Assembly (NCBI GenBank): GCA_963841045.1
Contig: CAWJBD010000006.1
Location: 75,636 to 139,635, forward strand
Length of the DNA stretch: 64,000 bases
Reading direction: 5' to 3'
Source of the DNA: Aalborgiella sp963841045
GTDB lineage: Bacteria; Pseudomonadota; Gammaproteobacteria; Burkholderiales; Burkholderiaceae_C
The notes under the pieces are model-generated. The model searched no databases and was not told where the DNA came from. It saw nothing but the letters and a program-made list of their open reading frames with translations. Both the position numbers and the translations under genes were made by a program. Below, one piece after another: positions 47,385 through 56,860 of this stretch (within the stretch, counting starts at the first letter, position 1; each line of letters opens with the position of its first letter).

Positions 47385-48029
47385 ATGTTTGGAAAACTTT
47401 TGCCACGAGACGGCAACTTTTTTGAAATGTTCAACCATCATGCGGACCGCATCGTTGAAGCTGCACGTGCTTTTTCTGCCCTCGTAGAAAATTACAGCGA
47501 TCCCCACCTGCGGGAACAATACAACCGCGATGTTGACAATGCAGAGCGCGCAGCAGACCGCATCACGCATGAAGTGAACACAATGCTGCACAAAACTTTC
47601 ATCACACCCATTGACCGCGAGCAAATTCATCAGTTGATCAACAACATGGACGACATAGCCGATTTAATTCAAGATTCAGCCGAAGTCATGGCACTCTATG
47701 ACGTCAAGGTGATGACGGAAGATATCAAGCGGTTAACCGACATCAACACAAAATGTTGCGACCGAATAAAGGAAGCCGTGCACATGCTCAAAACCATCAC
47801 AGATCCGGCCATTGCAGCCGCAGCTCTTAAAACATGTGGAGAAATCGACAAACTTGAATCTGATGCTGACCGTGTGATGCGTTCCGCTATGAGCAAGTTA
47901 TTCCGCGAAGAGCCCGACACACGTGAGCTCATTAAACTCAAAGCCATTTACCAATTGCTCGAAGGTATCAGCGATAAATGTGAAGATGTGGCCAATTTAA
48001 TTGAAGGCATTGTGTTGGAGAATTCTTAA
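47385..48029 (+). CDS. DUF47 (PhoU-like) phosphate transport accessory protein
   Basis: 214 residues, all-helical. FGKLLPRDGNFFEMFNHHA at the start, ITHEVNTMLHKTFITPIDRE near residue 62 and INNMDDIADLIQDSAE are the DUF47 signatures. It shares one base with the ATG of the Pit permease (TAATG), the usual pairing, and is thought to tune Pit activity. Confidence 0.93.
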   Translation: MFGKLLPRDGNFFEMFNHHADRIVEAARAFSALVENYSDPHLREQYNRDVDNAERAADRITHEVNTMLHKTFITPIDREQIHQLINNMDDIADLIQDSAEVMALYDVKVMTEDIKRLTDINTKCCDRIKEAVHMLKTITDPAIAAAALKTCGEIDKLESDADRVMRSAMSKLFREEPDTRELIKLKAIYQLLEGISDKCEDVANLIEGIVLENS

Positions 48030-49036
48030 TGGAAGTTCAAACCGCATTTTGGATTGTGGCCATGCTGGTGCTGCTGGCACTGGCATTTGACTTCATGAAC
48101 GGTTTTCATGATGCCGCCAACTCTATTGCCACTGTGGTCTCCACAGGTGTACTCAAACCCGGTCAAGCTGTCATTTTCGCTGGCTTTTTTAATGGCGTTG
48201 CCATATTCATATTCGGCTTTGCTGTAGCAGCCACCATGGGTAAGGGCTTGGTCAATCCAGCCATTGTTGATATTCATGTCGTATTCGGCGCTCTCATTGG
48301 CGCTATTTTTTGGAATACGGTCACCTGGTATTACGGTATACCCAGCAGCTCTTCGCATGCGCTGGCAGGTGGCATTGTGGGTGCGGCCGTAACGAAAGCG
48401 GGAGCCAGTGCAGTTATTTCCAGTGGCATTATCAAAATTGTCATCTTCATTTTTGTCTCCCCATTCCTTGGTTTTGTAATTGGTTCATTGCTCATGGTCG
48501 TCATGGCTTGGATATTCCGCAAAACCACACCGTCCAAAGTTGACCGCGTATTTCGTCGTTTACAACTCCTTTCAGCTGCGGCGTTCAGTTTGGGGCACGG
48601 TGGTAACGATGCACAAAAAACAATTGGTATCATTTGGATGCTTTTAATCGCTACAGGATACTCAGCCGCTGGTGATAAATCACCACCTTTATGGGTAGCT
48701 ATCAGCGCTTACAGTGCCATTGGTTTAGGAACGATGTTTGGCGGCTGGCGTATTGTGAAGACAATGGGTCAAAAAATTACCAAACTCAAACCTTATGGCG
48801 GATTTTGCGCTGAAGGCGCTGGCGCCATCACCTTGTTTTTAAATACATTCATGGGCGTACCCGTGTCCACTACGCACACCATTACTGGTGCGATTGTGGG
48901 TGTTGGCTCCGTGCAACGAGCCAGTGCTGTGCGTTGGGGCGTCGCAGCCAACATCGTTTGGGCATGGGTTTTCACCATTCCAGCCAGCGCTTTTGTTGCC
49001 GCAATCGCTTATTCGGTCAGTTTGTATTTGTTTTAA
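48029..49036 (+). CDS. pit: PiT-family inorganic phosphate permease
   Basis: 335 residues with about ten membrane segments. The two inverted PiT signatures are FDFMNGFHDAANSIATVVST near residue 20 and GHGGNDAQKTIGIIWM near 191; GVPVSTTHTITGAIVGVG follows. It imports phosphate (metal-phosphate) with protons in the inner membrane. Translated with the DUF47 protein. Confidence 0.95.
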   Translation: MEVQTAFWIVAMLVLLALAFDFMNGFHDAANSIATVVSTGVLKPGQAVIFAGFFNGVAIFIFGFAVAATMGKGLVNPAIVDIHVVFGALIGAIFWNTVTWYYGIPSSSSHALAGGIVGAAVTKAGASAVISSGIIKIVIFIFVSPFLGFVIGSLLMVVMAWIFRKTTPSKVDRVFRRLQLLSAAAFSLGHGGNDAQKTIGIIWMLLIATGYSAAGDKSPPLWVAISAYSAIGLGTMFGGWRIVKTMGQKITKLKPYGGFCAEGAGAITLFLNTFMGVPVSTTHTITGAIVGVGSVQRASAVRWGVAANIVWAWVFTIPASAFVAAIAYSVSLYLF

Positions 49037-49052
49037 TTAAGCTGGGTTTGGG

Positions 49053-49577
49053 CTACGGAGTAGGCGCACTGCTGTCGCCCTCGCCCAGAGACTTATCCAT
49101 CAGTACCACATCGAGCCATTGGTTGAACTTCCAACCACATGACTTGAGTAAACCAACCGATTGAAAACCGGCTGATTTGTGGACACCAATTGAAGCTAAG
49201 TTGGCAGAATCACCAATCACAGCGATTAATTTACGCACACCAACACGTTGCGCCTGTGCCATCAACTCCGCTAACAGTAAACTACCAATTCCTTTTTTAC
49301 TGGCAGACGGGTGCAAATAAATGGAGTCCTCTGCTGAAAATCGGTACGCTGGCCGTGGTTTGAACCAATTGCAATAAGCATATCCAATCACCTTGCCTCC
49401 ATCAACCGCCACCAGCCATGGCAGACCTTTGCTTAAAACATCGCTGCGGCGTGCTCCCATATCTTGCACAGAAGGTGGTTCCACCTCAAAAGTACCCGTG
49501 CCGTTTAGAACATGGTAGGCATATATATCGGTTATGTCAGCCAGGTCGGCGTCGGTACTTGGTCGGATGATCAGCAT
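49053..49577 (-). CDS. GNAT acetyltransferase, phosphinothricin/methionine-sulfone type
   Basis: 174 residues. LIIRPSTDADLADITDIYAYHV at the start (split as needed), RPAYRFSAEDSIYLHP and the acetyl-CoA loop SASKKGIGSLLLAELM are typical of the Pat/MnaT subgroup, which acetylates methionine sulfoximine-like amino acids. Convergent with pit (17-bp gap). Confidence 0.88.
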   Translation of the reverse strand: MLIIRPSTDADLADITDIYAYHVLNGTGTFEVEPPSVQDMGARRSDVLSKGLPWLVAVDGGKVIGYAYCNWFKPRPAYRFSAEDSIYLHPSASKKGIGSLLLAELMAQAQRVGVRKLIAVIGDSANLASIGVHKSAGFQSVGLLKSCGWKFNQWLDVVLMDKSLGEGDSSAPTP

Positions 49578-49610
49578 GGTTGTATGGTATTCGGTCTATT
49601 GATACAAATT

Positions 49611-49790
49611 TTCTGTTATTGGCAATAAAAAGCTATAATCGGGGGCTTTTCAGCGTGTTTCTAGCCGGGTGGTTTAGTAACGTGTCTCAACGCTGGAATT
49701 ATGGTGACATTATTAGCTCAAGTTTGCTTGCCTTTTTAATCGCAACAAATTCAAGTTGAAATAATACAGATTAAATCTAAGGAAATCATT
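49611..49790 (+). promoter_or_regulatory. rpsP promoter and leader
   Basis: TTCTGT (49611-49616), a 17-bp spacer and TATAAT (49634-49639). The leader of about 145 nt contains CAGCGT (49651-49656) complementary to ACGCTG (49690-49695), which could close a long hairpin. TAAGGAAA precedes the rpsP ATG. Confidence 0.5.
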
Positions 49791-50057
49791 ATGGTCGTCA
49801 TTCGACTTTCTCGCGGTGGTGCTAAAGCGCGCCCTTTTTTCAACATCGTCGTAGCTGACAAGCGCACACGTCGTGACGGTCGCTTCATCGAGCGCGTAGG
49901 TTTTTACAATCCACGTGCCACTGGCGGCGAAGAAAGCATTCGCGTTGCACTCGATCGCATCACTTACTGGACCAGCGTGGGTGCACAAACCTCACCAACA
50001 GTTGATCGTTTGATCGCACAAGCCGCCAAAGCAGCACCTGCTGCCGCAGCTGCTTAA
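49791..50057 (+). CDS. rpsP: 30S ribosomal protein S16
   Basis: 88 residues: MVVIRLSRGGAKARPFFNIV and DKRTRRDGRFIERVGFYNP are S16 hallmarks; the alanine-rich tail is common. First gene of rpsP-rimM-trmD. Confidence 0.97.
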   Translation: MVVIRLSRGGAKARPFFNIVVADKRTRRDGRFIERVGFYNPRATGGEESIRVALDRITYWTSVGAQTSPTVDRLIAQAAKAAPAAAAA

Positions 50058-50123
50058 TTGGTTCAAACCTGAAAACCTGACAGACGTAAAGGTACGAAGG
50101 TACTGCAATTACCTTGTCAGGCG

Positions 50124-50702
50124 ATGTTACAAGCTTTAGAACCCACTGAACTACCCGTAGACGCCATCGAGGTCGGACGCATTGCCGACGCTTGGGGTCT
50201 AAAGGGTTGGTTCAAGGTCTTACCCCATAGCGCCGATCCAGAGGCGCTTTTTTCATCCAAACGCTGGTACTTGCAACCCACCACGCAAGGAAAGACTGCC
50301 TTTTCTGGTACGCAGTTGATGCGCATTCGTGAAGCCAAATTTCACTCTGACAATGTCGTCGCAGCCGCACATGACATTGATGATAGAGACATCGCGCAAT
50401 CACTCAAAGGTTCGCGTATTTTTATCCCTCGCTCGAGCTTCCCCACACCCGAATTGGATGCCTATTATTGGGTGGATTTAATTGGGTTGGATGTTGTGAA
50501 CCGTGAGTCGGTCCACTTGGGTGTGGTGAAAGATTTGCTTTCTACCGGACCACAAACTGTTTTGGTGATCGAATACACCGCAACTGACGATGCAGGACAA
50601 AACACCGTGCAAGAACGCATGATTCCGTTTGTATCGCATTATGTGGATGATGTGAATCTGCAAAACAAGCGCATCACTGTTGACTGGCAAACAGACTACT
50701 GA
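50124..50702 (+). CDS. rimM: ribosome maturation factor RimM
   Basis: 192 residues. VGRIADAWGLKGWFKVLPHS is the N-terminal RimM motif, RIFIPRSSFPTPELDAYYWVDLIG the linker to the PRC-barrel domain (motifs quoted in parts), and the C-terminus has MIPFVSHYVDDVNLQNKRI. It assists 16S rRNA 3'-domain processing by binding S19. The start could be slightly downstream, but the ATG at 50124 fits. Confidence 0.94.
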   Translation: MLQALEPTELPVDAIEVGRIADAWGLKGWFKVLPHSADPEALFSSKRWYLQPTTQGKTAFSGTQLMRIREAKFHSDNVVAAAHDIDDRDIAQSLKGSRIFIPRSSFPTPELDAYYWVDLIGLDVVNRESVHLGVVKDLLSTGPQTVLVIEYTATDDAGQNTVQERMIPFVSHYVDDVNLQNKRITVDWQTDY

Positions 50703-50752
50703 TTTCGCAATCTGAGTCTTCAACGTCGCCTCTCATTCGTACAATACGGCAT

Positions 50753-51508
50753 ATGAGATTAGACATCATCACGCTTTTTCCCGAATTGTTCACACCGTTC
50801 TTAACCATCGGTATCACGCGTCGCGCGTTTGAATCTAAGCAAGTTGATGTTCGTCTTTGGAACCCGCGTGATTATGCCGACGGCACTTATCGACGCATTG
50901 ACGATCGCCCGTTCGGCGGCGGCCCTGGCATGGTGATGATGGCTGAGCCCTTGAAGCGCTGTTTAAACGCCATCCAAAATGACCGCGATGCCGCACCAGT
51001 CGTGTTGTTTTCTCCTATCGGCGAGCCCATCACCCATCAGTTGGTCACAAATTGGTCAACCAGCACGGGTGCCATCTTGATTTGTGGCCGTTACGAAGGC
51101 ATAGACCAGCGATTCATTGACACCTATGTTGACACGCAAATCAGCTTGGGGGATTTTGTTTTATCGGGTGGCGAAATTGCTGCTTTGGCGCTGTTAGACG
51201 CTGTTGCTCGGCTTCAGCCCGGTGTGCTGGGTGACGAAGACAGCCACCATCAAGACAGTTTCAACACAGCTTTAGACGGACTACTGGATTGCCCACACTA
51301 CACGCGACCCGAAATCTGGGATAACCAAACCGTTCCCGAGGTCCTGCTCTCTGGTCATCACGTCAACATCGAGGCATGGCGGCGTGAACAAGGTCTGGCC
51401 ATGACCTTTCGCAATCGGCCAGAATTGATAGAGCAAGCCAGAAAAGCCAACAACTTGAGTAAAGCAGACGAAAACTTCATCGCCAAACTAAGCAAGTCCG
51501 CCACTTAA
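50753..51508 (+). CDS. trmD: tRNA (guanine37-N1)-methyltransferase TrmD
   Basis: 251 residues. MRLDIITLFPELF start, RPFGGGPGMVMMAEPL, GRYEGIDQRF and the SAM-binding trefoil knot LSGGEIAALALLDAVARL. It methylates G37 of tRNAs to prevent frameshifting. rplS, which normally follows, is absent. Confidence 0.96.
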   Translation: MRLDIITLFPELFTPFLTIGITRRAFESKQVDVRLWNPRDYADGTYRRIDDRPFGGGPGMVMMAEPLKRCLNAIQNDRDAAPVVLFSPIGEPITHQLVTNWSTSTGAILICGRYEGIDQRFIDTYVDTQISLGDFVLSGGEIAALALLDAVARLQPGVLGDEDSHHQDSFNTALDGLLDCPHYTRPEIWDNQTVPEVLLSGHHVNIEAWRREQGLAMTFRNRPELIEQARKANNLSKADENFIAKLSKSAT

Positions 51509-51604
51509 AATTTGCTTATAAAAATTTGCTTATCTAATAGAGAAACATTAAACTGTATCCAAAGCAAACACTCTCTGTATTCCAACATATTTAAGGAGGT
51601 CAAG

Positions 51605-51964
51605 ATGCAATCTGTTTCTTTTATCAAGCGAATCAGTCAATCTCTCGCATTCTCTGGTTTGCTTGCAACAACGGCATTCTTTGCCAATACAGCAAATGCC
51701 CTGCCCGGCCCCGGTTTGCCGCACCACCCCGGCGTGATAGCGCCACACCGTGTCGCTGCTCCCGTTGTAGTCGTCAGACCTGGTCATCGTGTGGTTCGTC
51801 CGCATCGCGTGGTTCGCCCACGTGTGTATGTGCCAGCGCCTGTATACGTTGCACCACGCCCACGCGTTGTTCGCCGTCATGGCTACTACCGTGCGCCTGT
51901 ACGGCCATATCGCTATTACGGCGCGCCAGTGCGTCGTGGCCCAGTTTATGGACCACGTCCCTAA
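51605..51964 (+). CDS. small secreted Pro/Arg/Val/His-rich protein
   Basis: 119 residues from the ATG at 51605, fixed by a perfect AAGGAGGT 4 bp upstream. A Sec signal (MQSVSFIKRISQSLAFSGLL then ATTAFFANTANA) ends at NTANA-LPG. The mature part is low-complexity with repeated VVRPHRVVRPRVYVPAP-like units and a Tyr/Arg/Gly tail. No known domain recognised. Its own terminator follows. A cell-envelope role is only a guess. Confidence 0.8.
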   Translation: MQSVSFIKRISQSLAFSGLLATTAFFANTANALPGPGLPHHPGVIAPHRVAAPVVVVRPGHRVVRPHRVVRPRVYVPAPVYVAPRPRVVRRHGYYRAPVRPYRYYGAPVRRGPVYGPRP

Positions 51965-51982
51965 TCCATAACTGATTGCATC

Positions 51983-52017
51983 AAAATAGCTGTCCAAAAT
52001 TGGACAGCTATTTTTTT
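51983..52017 (+). terminator. terminator after the small secreted protein
   Basis: AATAGCTGTCCA-AAAT-TGGACAGCTATT stem followed by a T run. Confidence 0.93.
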
Positions 52018-52094
52018 GTCCCTGCATCAAAACTTTACCAAAGCGATACACAGTCAACAAACCGTTGCTCTGTTCCTTTCGTAGAATGTGGCAT

Positions 52095-54320
52095 ATGAAA
52101 AAAATCAATTGGAAATTAGCAGCCATTGCCGTCGGCATTTTGGCTTTGGCAGGAGGTGGGGCTTGGTGGTACACGCAAAAGCAAGCGGCCAGCGATGTGC
52201 AGTACCGCACCAGCAAGATCGAACGCGGCAATATTCAGGCCAGCGTTTCAGCCAGCGGCGCAGTCAACCCCGTCACACAGGTGTCTGTCGGTACGCAAGT
52301 GTCTGGGCAAATCAAAGACCTGTTTGTTGATTTCAACTCCGAAGTCAAAGCCGGCCAGCTCATCGCGCAAATTGACCCCGAAACTTTTGAATACCGAGTG
52401 CGCTCAGCGCAAGCTGATTTGGATGCCAGCCGTGCGCAGGTGCTGACAGCACAGGCCAATGTGGCTTCCAGCATTGCCCAAGTGTCACGCGCCAAAATGG
52501 AAGTGGCTGAAGCCCAACGTGATTACGAACGCCAAAAAAGCTTGGTTGAAAAAGCGTTTGTGACCCAAAGCGTGGCCGACAAAGCCCGCGCCTTGGTGGG
52601 CACCTTGTCAGAATCCGTCAAAGTGGCTGAAGCGCAGATGGCTGTGACCAATGCGCAAGTGAAAAGTGCACAAGCAGCTGTAACACAGCGCGAATCCACC
52701 TTGGCACAGGCCCGCATTGATTTGGCACGCACCAAAATCACCTCACCTGTGAACGGCATTGTGATCAAGCGCTCCATTGAAAAAGGCCAAACCGTGGCGG
52801 CCAGTTTGCAATCGCCAGAGCTCTTTGTGATTGCGCAAAACTTGCAAGACATGCAGGTCGATGCCAGCATAGACGAAAGCGATGTGGGCAAAATCAAAAC
52901 GGGCAAAAAGCCACCTTCACTGTGGATGCTTTTGCCGGCCAAACCTTTGAAGGCGAAGTACGCCAAGTGCGCAAAGCCGCGCAAACCGTCGCCAACGTGG
53001 TGACCTATGTGGCGGTGATTGGCTTTTCCAATAGCGGCGGGCGTTTGCTGCCGGGCATGACTGCCAATGTGCGCGTGATCACCGATGCGCGTGAAAACGT
53101 GCTCAAAGTACCCAACGCTGCTTTGCGCATGAAAATTGCAGGCGTGGAACCAGCAGCAACTGGCGCACCTGCTGCGACGGTAGACCCCGCCTACTGGCAC
53201 ACCCCCAGCAGGACAATCTGGTAACGCAGGGAGTTGGTCTTGGATTTCTGAAGCCGTGGCGCAACAAGGCCCTAGTGGTGCAGGTGGCGGTTTTGCAGCG
53301 CAACGTGAGCGCTTGGTGACAGAGCTACAGCTCACCGCCGAACAGCAAAGCAAGCTCGATGCGATTCAAACCGAATTGCGCCCGCAATTCATGGCGATGC
53401 GCGATATGGCGGACGATGAACGCGCAGCCGCGCGTGAAAAAGTCACAGCACAAATGCGTCAAAAAATCATGGCGATGTTGACGGCTGAACAAAAGCCCAA
53501 GTACCAGCAAATCATCGCCGCGCAAAATGCACGCAGCGCAGCAGGAGCAGGAACTGGTCCGGCAAGTGGTAATGCGCCAAGCACTGCAAATGCTACAAAA
53601 TCAATAGCACCTCAGGCAAACAATACGCCGGCTACAGACCAAAAAGGCACTACAAATTCGCCCAAAGCATCTGCTACCAGCGCCTGCAGCATCGCACAGC
53701 AGCAAGTTCTGCTGCAACTGCTTCAACACCAGCAAGCTGCATCTGCTTCAGCAACAACTCCAGCAACTGCACCTGCCGCTGCAACCCCCGCTGCACCCGT
53801 AGCGCCCACATTAGGCGCTGATGCTGGCGGCAACAACCCGGCCACGCAGTTCCGCAACCGCATGGTGAGTGAATTGGCTTTGACACCGGCACAAATTGAA
53901 AAAGTCGATGCCATTTATGCCAGCGCCAGACCCAAAATGATGGCATTGCGTGATGTGCCGCAAGAGGAACGCGGCAAAGCGCGTGAAAAAATCTCGGCTG
54001 AAATTCGCGCCCAAGTGCGTGAGCAAATGACGCCAGAGCAAAAACCCAAATACGACGCGCTGGTGGCTGCTGCTGCCAGCCGCCAAGTCACCAGTGGCAA
54101 GATTTACATCATGGGTGCAGATGGCAAACCCGCCGCTTACAACGTGCGCTTGGGCATTACCGACGGCAGCAGCACTGAATTGCTGATCAGCCCCAATTCG
54201 CCCAACGCCAGTGTGTTGGTAGAAGGCGCAGCCGTCATCATTGGTGTGGTGAATACAGGTAATTCTGCCACCTCACCTAGCCCTGCACGCGCCCCCACAG
54301 GCCCGCGCATGGGTTTCTAA
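52095..54320 (+). CDS. macA: MacA-like periplasmic adaptor with two Spy/CpxP-like repeats (two or more frameshifts)
   Basis: About 741 residues when joined, far longer than MacA (about 370). Residues 1-30 are a membrane anchor (LAAIAVGILALAGGGAWWY). Then lipoyl/hairpin regions (GTQVSGQIKDLFVDFNSEVK; long coiled coil 90-200; SPVNGIVIKRSIEKGQTVAA). A missing A near 52909 shifts to ATFTVDAFAGQTFEGEVRQVR; another change near 53190 leads to a long insert. The insert has two related units starting LTAEQQSKLDAIQTELRPQF and LTPAQIEKVDAIYASARPKM, each ending EQKPKY, separated by an Ala/Thr/Pro linker. The C-terminus TSGKIYIMGADGKPAAYNVR resumes the membrane-proximal domain. It pairs with the following MacB-type genes. 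Confidence 0.87.
53589..53640 (-). repeat. palindromic repeat copy 10, inside macA
   Basis: AATGCTACAAAATCAATAGC, CAGGCAAACAATACGCCGGC and TACAGACC. It encodes NATKSIAPQANNTPAT in the linker between the two Spy-like units. Confidence 0.88.
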
Positions 54321-54335
54321 CCTGAGTTTGCACCT

Positions 54336-55037
54336 ATGTTGATTCAAGCCCACCATTTGGTCAAAACCTACACCATGGGTGACCAAACGGTGCACGCCTT
54401 GCGTGACGTGTCCATCGACATTGCTGAAGGCGATTTTGTCGCCATCATGGGCGCGTCGGGCTCTGGCAAATCCACCTTGATGAACATTTTGGGTTGCTTG
54501 GATTTACCCACCAGTGGCGAATACCTGTTGGCGGGCGAAGCGGTGCAAGGCATGGCGCAAGACCAACTGGCCTCTATTCGCAACCGGCGTATCGGCTTTG
54601 TATTTCAGCAGTTCAATTTGTTGCCACGCACCAGCGCTTTAGAAAACGTAGAGCTGCCCATGGTGTACGGCGGTGTCAAAGCCTTAGAGCGAAAAACCCG
54701 CGCCTTGAAAGCGCTGGAGCAAGTCGGTCTAGGTACGCGCTCTGAACACACTCCAGCTGAACTTTCGGGTGGACAACAGCAACGCGTCGCCATTGCACGT
54801 GCTTTGGTCAATTCACCGCAGCTCATCTTGGCGGACGAACCCACAGGCGCTTTGGACTCGCAAACGTCTGAAGACATCATGCGCTTGCTGACCGATTTGA
54901 ACCAGCAAGGCATGACCGTCATCATCGTCACCCACGAACCCGATATTGCCGAATGGGCACGACGCAAAGTGGTGTTCAAAGATGGCAGCATCATTGAAGA
55001 CGTGGTGAAAGACAGCACCAAGGGAGTATCGGTTTGA
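54336..55037 (+). CDS. MacB-type ABC transporter ATPase
   Basis: 233 residues. Walker A GASGSGKSTLMNILGCLD, signature LSGGQQQRVAIARALV, Walker B LILADEPTGALDS and VTHEPDIAEWARR. It is the MacB/LolD type; here the ATPase and permease of MacB are separate genes. The stop overlaps the permease start (TTGA). Confidence 0.94.
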   Translation: MLIQAHHLVKTYTMGDQTVHALRDVSIDIAEGDFVAIMGASGSGKSTLMNILGCLDLPTSGEYLLAGEAVQGMAQDQLASIRNRRIGFVFQQFNLLPRTSALENVELPMVYGGVKALERKTRALKALEQVGLGTRSEHTPAELSGGQQQRVAIARALVNSPQLILADEPTGALDSQTSEDIMRLLTDLNQQGMTVIIVTHEPDIAEWARRKVVFKDGSIIEDVVKDSTKGVSV

Positions 55038-56266
55038 ATTTCCTCGCCGCACTTCGATCCGCGTTACGCGCCCTCGCCGCCAACACCCTGCGCAGCATTT
55101 TGACCATGCTGGGCATCATCATTGGTGTGGCCGCAGTCATCACCATGATTGCAGTGGGACGAGGCGCCACTGACCGTGTGCAAGAGCAAATGAAAGGCTT
55201 GGGTTCCAACATCATGTTGGTGATGCCAGGCGGCTTGACGCAAGGCGGCGTGCGCTTGGGTGCATCGACAGGGCAAGGTTTATCTGAAGACGATGCCAAT
55301 GCCATTGCGCGTGACGTGCCCGAAGTGCAAGTCGCCGCGCCGTCCATGCGCACTGGTGCGCAGGTGATTGCCGGCAACACCAATTGGAGCACCAGCATCA
55401 TGGGCGGCACCAACGATTATTTGGAAGCGCGGGAATGGCCACTGCAAAGTGGTCGCACGTTTGAAGCAGCTGAAATACAAGGATCAGCCAAAGTGGCGAT
55501 GGTAGGCGTCACGGTTGCCACTCAGTTGTTTGGCGATTCTGACCCTTTGGAACAAGTGATTCGCATTAAAAAAGTACCCGTCACCATCATCGGTGTATTG
55601 AGCAAAAAAGGTCAAAATTCACTGGGGCAAGATCAAGATGACATCGTAATTGTGCCCCTCTCCACCTACCGTAATCGGATTCAAGGCGGCACTGCAGGCA
55701 AACTCAAACGCGTGAGTGTGATCAGCGTCAAGGTTAAAGAAGGTCAAAGCATGAAAGTGGCTGAAGAAAACATCAAAGACCTGCTACGCCAGCGCATGAA
55801 AGTGCAGCCTGGTGGTGATGAACCCTTCACTATTCGCAACATCACCGAAATTTTGCAAGCGCAAGAAGAGTCCAGCAAAGTCATGACCATGCTCTTGGCC
55901 GCTGTCGCAGGCATCAGCTTGGTGATTGGTGGCATCGGCATCATGAACATCATGCTGGTCAGCGTGACAGAGCGCACCCGCGAAATCGGCCTGCGCATGG
56001 CGGTGGGCGCACGTGGTAAAGACATCTTGACGCAGTTTTTAATCGAAGCCTGCACTTTGAGTTTAATCGGCGGTGCAATAGGCGTTGCGCTGGGCGCCGT
56101 CGCCACCTGGGCCGTCGGCCAATTCGCCGGCTGGCAAGTCAGCATGACCGCCACATCGATTTTGCTAGCCACCGGCTTCTCCGCCTTCGTAGGCGTCTTC
56201 TTCGGCTTCTACCCCGCGCACAAAGCGTCTAAGTTATTGCCGATTCAGGCGTTGCGGTATGAGTAA
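55034..56266 (+). CDS. macB: MacB-type ABC transporter permease
   Basis: 410 residues from the TTG at 55034 (AAGGGAG upstream). N-terminal membrane helix TLRSILTMLGIIIGVAAVIT, large periplasmic domain (about residues 45-270) and three C-terminal helices of the FtsX fold (AAVAGISLVIGGIGIMNIML; ERTREIGLRMAVGARGKDI; GFSAFVGVFFGFYPAHKAS). With the ATPase and the MacA-like adaptor it should form a tripartite efflux pump reaching an outer-membrane factor, not encoded here. Confidence 0.93.
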   Translation: MNFLAALRSALRALAANTLRSILTMLGIIIGVAAVITMIAVGRGATDRVQEQMKGLGSNIMLVMPGGLTQGGVRLGASTGQGLSEDDANAIARDVPEVQVAAPSMRTGAQVIAGNTNWSTSIMGGTNDYLEAREWPLQSGRTFEAAEIQGSAKVAMVGVTVATQLFGDSDPLEQVIRIKKVPVTIIGVLSKKGQNSLGQDQDDIVIVPLSTYRNRIQGGTAGKLKRVSVISVKVKEGQSMKVAEENIKDLLRQRMKVQPGGDEPFTIRNITEILQAQEESSKVMTMLLAAVAGISLVIGGIGIMNIMLVSVTERTREIGLRMAVGARGKDILTQFLIEACTLSLIGGAIGVALGAVATWAVGQFAGWQVSMTATSILLATGFSAFVGVFFGFYPAHKASKLLPIQALRYE

Positions 56267-56320
56267 TGCACATAAATAATGAATCACAGTGTTTATCAAT
56301 AGGTCGATGAGAGATTTCTG

Positions 56321-56716
56321 ATGACTATTAATAAACAGCTCCTTAGCCTGAATTTCATTTGGTTCACACCCGCATCTGCATATGCTGAGGTTAGTGACAA
56401 ACTTCTAACATTTCAAGGATTATGGGGTTTAGCATTTGCCATTGGCATTGCCTTTGGTGTTGTTACTTTCATACTCGCATATAGTTTTCGGCGGCCTTGG
56501 TTGGCCGTAGCTGTCGTTTGCATATCTTTAATTTCCACGCTAAGACCAGCAATTGAGCCTGATATTGCCGAATTTGCTAAGCTAGAACTTGGTACAAATT
56601 ACTTAGAACACGCAGAAAACGCGGAATGGGTACAAACATTATTTGCCACTATTGGTCTTCTCACTGGTTTGATGATCAGGAGACGTCGTTTAAAAGTTAA
56701 AGGCAAAATGCAATAA
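56321..56716 (+). CDS. small hypothetical membrane protein
   Basis: 131 residues. Hydrophobic segments near residues 33-55, 60-78 and 104-120; SAYAEVSDKLLTFQG before the first one could be the end of a signal. The tail RRRRLKVKGK is basic. No family recognised. A/T-richer than the efflux genes before it. Confidence 0.6.
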   Translation: MTINKQLLSLNFIWFTPASAYAEVSDKLLTFQGLWGLAFAIGIAFGVVTFILAYSFRRPWLAVAVVCISLISTLRPAIEPDIAEFAKLELGTNYLEHAENAEWVQTLFATIGLLTGLMIRRRRLKVKGKMQ

Positions 56717-56799
56717 TTACAAAATGCAAAAACATTCACTTTGCAACTAATCTGCCAGCCGATTTACCTTACGTATTGAGGCACGAGTAAAACGAACTA

Positions 56800-56850
56800 T
56801 TGCTATAAATAATATAGCAATATAGGCAATAAATACGCCGGCTGGAGGCC
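56800..56850 (-). repeat. palindromic repeat copy 11 (intergenic)
   Basis: TTGCTAT-AAATAAT-ATAGCAA, AGGCAATAAATACGCCGGC and TGGAGGCC. Between the small membrane protein and the convergent FFLEELY-type gene. Confidence 0.92.
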
Positions 56851-56860
56851 AATTTTATTA

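Noticed and set aside
49713..49988. 91-codon minus-strand frame opposite rpsP
   Set aside because: rpsP is certain on the plus strand; the reverse frame shows no family.
51548..52231. 227-codon minus-strand frame opposite the small secreted protein and macA start
   Set aside because: His/Trp/Arg-rich shadow translation; the plus strand has a signal peptide, a perfect Shine-Dalgarno and a terminator.
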